Source: Macrococcus capreoli (GTDB lineage Bacteria > Bacillota > Bacilli > Staphylococcales > Staphylococcaceae). From it: a stretch of 34,384 bases of DNA. This document shows positions 33,468 to 34,384 of this stretch, one piece after another. A program made the position numbers and the translations under genes. The stretch lies in the NCBI RefSeq assembly GCF_025628935.1, contig NZ_JAOTIS010000021.1, positions 1 to 34,384 of the forward strand, given 5' to 3'. Positions within the stretch are counted from its first letter, which is position 1. Each line of letters opens with the position of its first letter. A model generated the notes under the pieces. That model did not search any database. It was not told the origin of the DNA and saw nothing but the letters and a program-made list of their open reading frames with translations.

Positions 33468-33919
33468 TAACAACTACCTTCTTTACAGCCATCAGCATCA
33501 ACTTTATTAAGAGCATTATCTAGTTTTTCTAAATAATAGAACAAGTTTTCTATTTCTTCAGGATTAAAGTGACTTAAAATTTGATTCGTATAATGTTCCA
33601 TTTCTTCTGAAATATTTTGAACATTTTTTAATCCTTTTGAACTCAATGACAATATAACAGAACGTCTATCTCTCTCTTCAGTTTTTCGTACTACAAATTC
33701 TTTTTCTACCAATGATTGTACAGCTCTACTTACACTTGCTTTATCAGAAGAAAGTTTATTTGACAATTCATTTAAAGATATGTCGGATGTTTCTCCTAAC
33801 TCTATTAAAATGTGACTTTGTAACATAGGGAGTCCACAACAGCTTACTCCGTCTTTTTCTAATTCAATTAATCCTCGACTAATGCTTCTACTTAATTTTC
33901 TAAATTTACTAGTATTCAT
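33467..33919 (-). CDS. MarR-family regulator with cysteine sensor residues
   Basis: Winged-helix repressor of 150 aa. The MarR core has LNELSNKLSSDKASVSRAVQ (recognition helix) and VEKEFVVRKTEERDRRSVIL (wing). Extra cysteines stand out: Cys27-Cys28 in GVSCCGLPML and Cys145 and Cys150 at the C-terminus (GCKEGSC), suggesting thiol binding of a soft metal or metalloid. AAGGAGG before the ATG supports the start. It is first in the operon, with two operator-like palindromes in front, so it probably represses its own operon and is released by the exported ion. Confidence 0.85.
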   Translation of the reverse strand: MNTSKFRKLSRSISRGLIELEKDGVSCCGLPMLQSHILIELGETSDISLNELSNKLSSDKASVSRAVQSLVEKEFVVRKTEERDRRSVILSLSSKGLKNVQNISEEMEHYTNQILSHFNPEEIENLFYYLEKLDNALNKVDADGCKEGSC

Positions 33920-33940
33920 ACTATCAACCTCCTTGGATAT

Positions 33941-33985
33941 ATTATAAAATAATTATTTGATATTATCAACTATTGACTATATCAA
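33941..33985 (-). promoter_or_regulatory. marR operon promoter with two operator-like palindromes
   Basis: On the minus strand TTGATA (33969-33964), a 17-base spacer and TATAAT (33946-33941) form a near-consensus promoter. TTGATATTATCAA (33957-33969) is a 13-bp odd palindrome covering the -35. A related TTGACTATATCAA starts 16 bases further upstream (33973-33985). Tandem copies at this place suit autorepression by MarR. Confidence 0.7.
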
Positions 33986-34384
33986 ATTAATTATTATTAT
34001 GTTATTAGAGTATAAAAAATGATTTTTTAAATGACGAATTAAAAGAACGATATTTCTTATTATGCGGAAAATATTTTTAAGAGGTAATATTACACTATCT
34101 ATAGAGGGGATAGGATATGAAGAAAATAGTGAATTTGAAGATTAATTCTATATAATAGATTTTCAGTACTTGTAGAATTCTTTATTTTATATCAATAACA
34201 AATAACATCCTCGAATTTTATTGAAGGAGAATCTATTATTTTACAAAATTATATTCTTCAGTACATTTATGTATTGATAATCGCATAGATTAATATAAAA
34301 CAATTAATGATTAATATATATAGTAAAATCTACATATTATATATACTCTTTTTTTTTACAATTAAGTTGCTATTTTATAATTAT
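33986..34384. other. AT-rich gene-free right end
   Basis: No supported gene in about 400 bases. A 12-codon frame at 34117 (MKKIVNLKINSI) has a GAGGGG ribosome binding site but is too short to call; it could be a leader. Near the right edge, TTTACA and TATAAT about 15 bases apart could be a promoter for a gene beyond the window. Confidence 0.4.

Noticed and set aside
34117-34155. 12-codon frame MKKIVNLKINSI
   Set aside because: Ribosome binding site is fair but length is too small and no regulated gene follows in the window.
1-34384. CRISPR array, tRNA or rRNA genes, IS elements
   Set aside because: No regularly spaced repeats, cloverleaf-type sequence, ribosomal RNA segment or transposase frame was seen.

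Overview
The window looks like chromosomal DNA of a low-GC Gram-positive coccus of the Staphylococcaceae, most likely Macrococcus or a close relative. This rests on the core gene content and order (mscL, opuD, acnA, a thioesterase, plsY, parE-parC, alsT, glcT, then mprF-msrA-msrR), on protein lengths and motifs close to staphylococcal orthologues, and on strong AGGAGG-type ribosome binding sites. Genus is inference; no rRNA or tRNA gene is present. No CRISPR array, transposase or integrase was seen.

Core region, 1 to about 26.1 kb. The order is: MscL (minus), a BCCT betaine transporter, a palindromic intergenic repeat, aconitase AcnA with a CcpC/CcpE-type box, an acyl-CoA-thioesterase-like protein behind a FapR-type operator, PlsY (minus), topoisomerase IV ParE-ParC, an alanine/glycine symporter, a secreted DUF1002 protein (minus), GlcT and its target PtsG separated by a RAT/terminator switch, an AI-2E-family permease, MprF and MsrA converging on one shared hairpin, the LCP protein MsrR, a 150-aa protein of unknown function, a 4-oxalocrotonate tautomerase and a cation diffusion facilitator (both minus), a short Spo0M-like protein, a 28-codon hydrophobic peptide and a divergent LacI-family regulator. 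Themes are envelope and osmotic stress (MscL, OpuD, MprF, MsrR), central carbon and sugar uptake (AcnA, GlcT, PtsG) and lipid synthesis (PlsY, the FapR-box thioesterase).

Accessory region, about 26.2 to 34.4 kb. It holds a cytosolic S41-type peptidase, a DUF402 phosphatase-like protein on the opposite strand, a tight four-gene operon (GNAT, Nudix, nucleotidyltransferase, alpha/beta hydrolase) and a SAM methyltransferase. One base after the methyltransferase stop lies a 66-bp piece that reads as the last 21 codons of ribosomal protein S9 (rpsI). The rpsI 3' end is the known integration target of macrococcal resistance islands, so this looks like an attachment-site scar away from the rpsI locus. 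To its right are two small hairpins, a helix-turn-helix protein of mobile-element type, and a three-gene operon on the minus strand: a cysteine-bearing MarR regulator, a CxC permease of the ArsP/DUF318 type and a newly called 46-aa Cys-Cys protein. This operon has a clear promoter overlapped by two palindromic operator-like sites and is probably a metal(loid) efflux module. The last 0.4 kb is AT-rich and without a supported gene.

The best leads for something undescribed are the rpsI scar with its neighbours, the MarR/permease/46-aa module, and several intergenic control elements (a FapR-type box, a 28-nt element shared by two distant genes, an 18-bp palindrome, and the 28-aa peptide/LacI pair).
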